Below are positions 5,032 through 5,394 of a stretch of 5,394 nucleotides of DNA, piece after piece. The DNA is taken from NCBI GenBank assembly GCA_958449715.1, contig CAUDIU010000104.1:1-5394 (forward strand), given 5' to 3'. The stretch is from an uncultured Clostridium sp. Lineage in GTDB: Bacteria > Cyanobacteriota > Vampirovibrionia > Gastranaerophilales > Gastranaerophilaceae. Both the position numbers and the translations under genes were made by a program. A model generated the notes under the pieces. That model was not told where the DNA came from. It did not search any database and saw nothing but the letters and a program-made list of their open reading frames with translations. Each line of letters starts with the position of its first letter. Positions within the stretch are counted from its first letter, which is position 1.

Positions 5032-5394
5032 ATGCCGGAAGATTTAATAGAAAAAAAATCTAAATTTGATTTAACATCAAGAAGTGCTTTTTCAAGAGAA
5101 GAAGAAGTGTTTACCTCTCGATCTTATGCCGCTTTGTTGGCTAAGAATATAATACCTTATTCTCATAAAAAATTAGCAGATAATTATATAATTGTAAAAC
5201 GTATTTTTAAATTCCAAGCAGTAATGCCAAGAATTACAAATGCAGAAAAAGCTCTTTTAGCAAAGTATGATTTTAATACTCTAGAATTTACAACAGTAAA
5301 ACAAATGTATGAAGAATTGGCGCTTTTGCAAAAGTGGTCTATGTCAAATAATCCGGATTTAAAACAAGATTCAGATGCAATTTTGGAAATTAGA
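5032..5394 (+). CDS. Unrecognised protein, 3' end cut off by window
   Basis: An open frame of 121 codons runs from ATG 5032 to the right edge with no stop. A good ribosome site, AGGGGG, ends 5 nt before the ATG. I do not recognise the family. The visible part has no signal peptide or membrane segment. It is mainly polar and appears helical: MPEDLIEKKSKFDLTSR, then SREEEVFTSRSYAALLAK (21-38), a hydrophobic-basic stretch NYIIVKRIFKFQAVM (51-65), and helical segments ITNAEKALLAKYD (68-80) and TTVKQMYEELALLQKW (87-102). Codon use matches its neighbours. It has its own promoter after the speD terminator, so no functional tie to speD is shown. Confidence 0.8.
   Translation, partial: MPEDLIEKKSKFDLTSRSAFSREEEVFTSRSYAALLAKNIIPYSHKKLADNYIIVKRIFKFQAVMPRITNAEKALLAKYDFNTLEFTTVKQMYEELALLQKWSMSNNPDLKQDSDAILEIR

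Overview
The window is a low-GC bacterial chromosome segment holding six protein genes, four complete and one cut at each edge. No RNA genes, insertion sequences or CRISPR arrays were seen. The best guess at lineage is a gut-type non-photosynthetic relative of cyanobacteria (Gastranaerophilales/Melainabacteria). That rests on the very low GC, the prepilin signature GFTLAEVLITLGIIGVVAAL typical of that group, an AMIN-like secreted protein, and an N-terminal SFSG-type tag on the acetyltransferase-like protein. It is an inference; nothing in the window settles it.

Layout: (1) 1-942, minus: a secreted protein with a signal peptide, an AMIN-like beta domain and a long K/Q/T/E-rich tail, cut at the left edge. 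(2) 1047-1937, plus: the ribosome-assembly GTPase Era, divergent from (1). (3) 1940-2608, minus: a GNAT-like protein, convergent with era with only 2 nt between the stop codons. (4) 2697-3434, minus: a type IV pilin/pseudopilin-like prepilin whose 5' end carries a ten-base C run. (5) 3498-4193, minus: an OmpR/PhoB-family response regulator just upstream of the prepilin gene. (6) 4434-4889, plus: SpeD, S-adenosylmethionine decarboxylase, with a TTG start and a strong terminator. (7) 5032-5394, plus: an unrecognised protein cut at the right edge, with its own promoter. (The list has seven items because items 1 and 7 are the two partial genes and five are complete: era, GNAT-like, prepilin, regulator and speD.)

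The genes do not form one pathway. Era and SpeD are housekeeping functions (30S maturation and polyamine synthesis). The regulator and the prepilin are a plausible regulator-surface appendage pair, but the prepilin has its own promoter and no histidine kinase is present.

The most interesting signal is the C10 tract in the prepilin gene. The ideally spaced ATG start (GGAGG, 7 nt, ATG) is out of frame with the prepilin by one base. The only in-frame start is a TTG touching the Shine-Dalgarno sequence. Eleven or eight Cs would put the ATG in frame, so this looks like a phase-variation switch, or else a homopolymer sequencing error. A second pattern is that era and the response regulator both lack a Shine-Dalgarno sequence and have a -10-like hexamer exactly 6 nt before the ATG, which suggests leaderless mRNAs.
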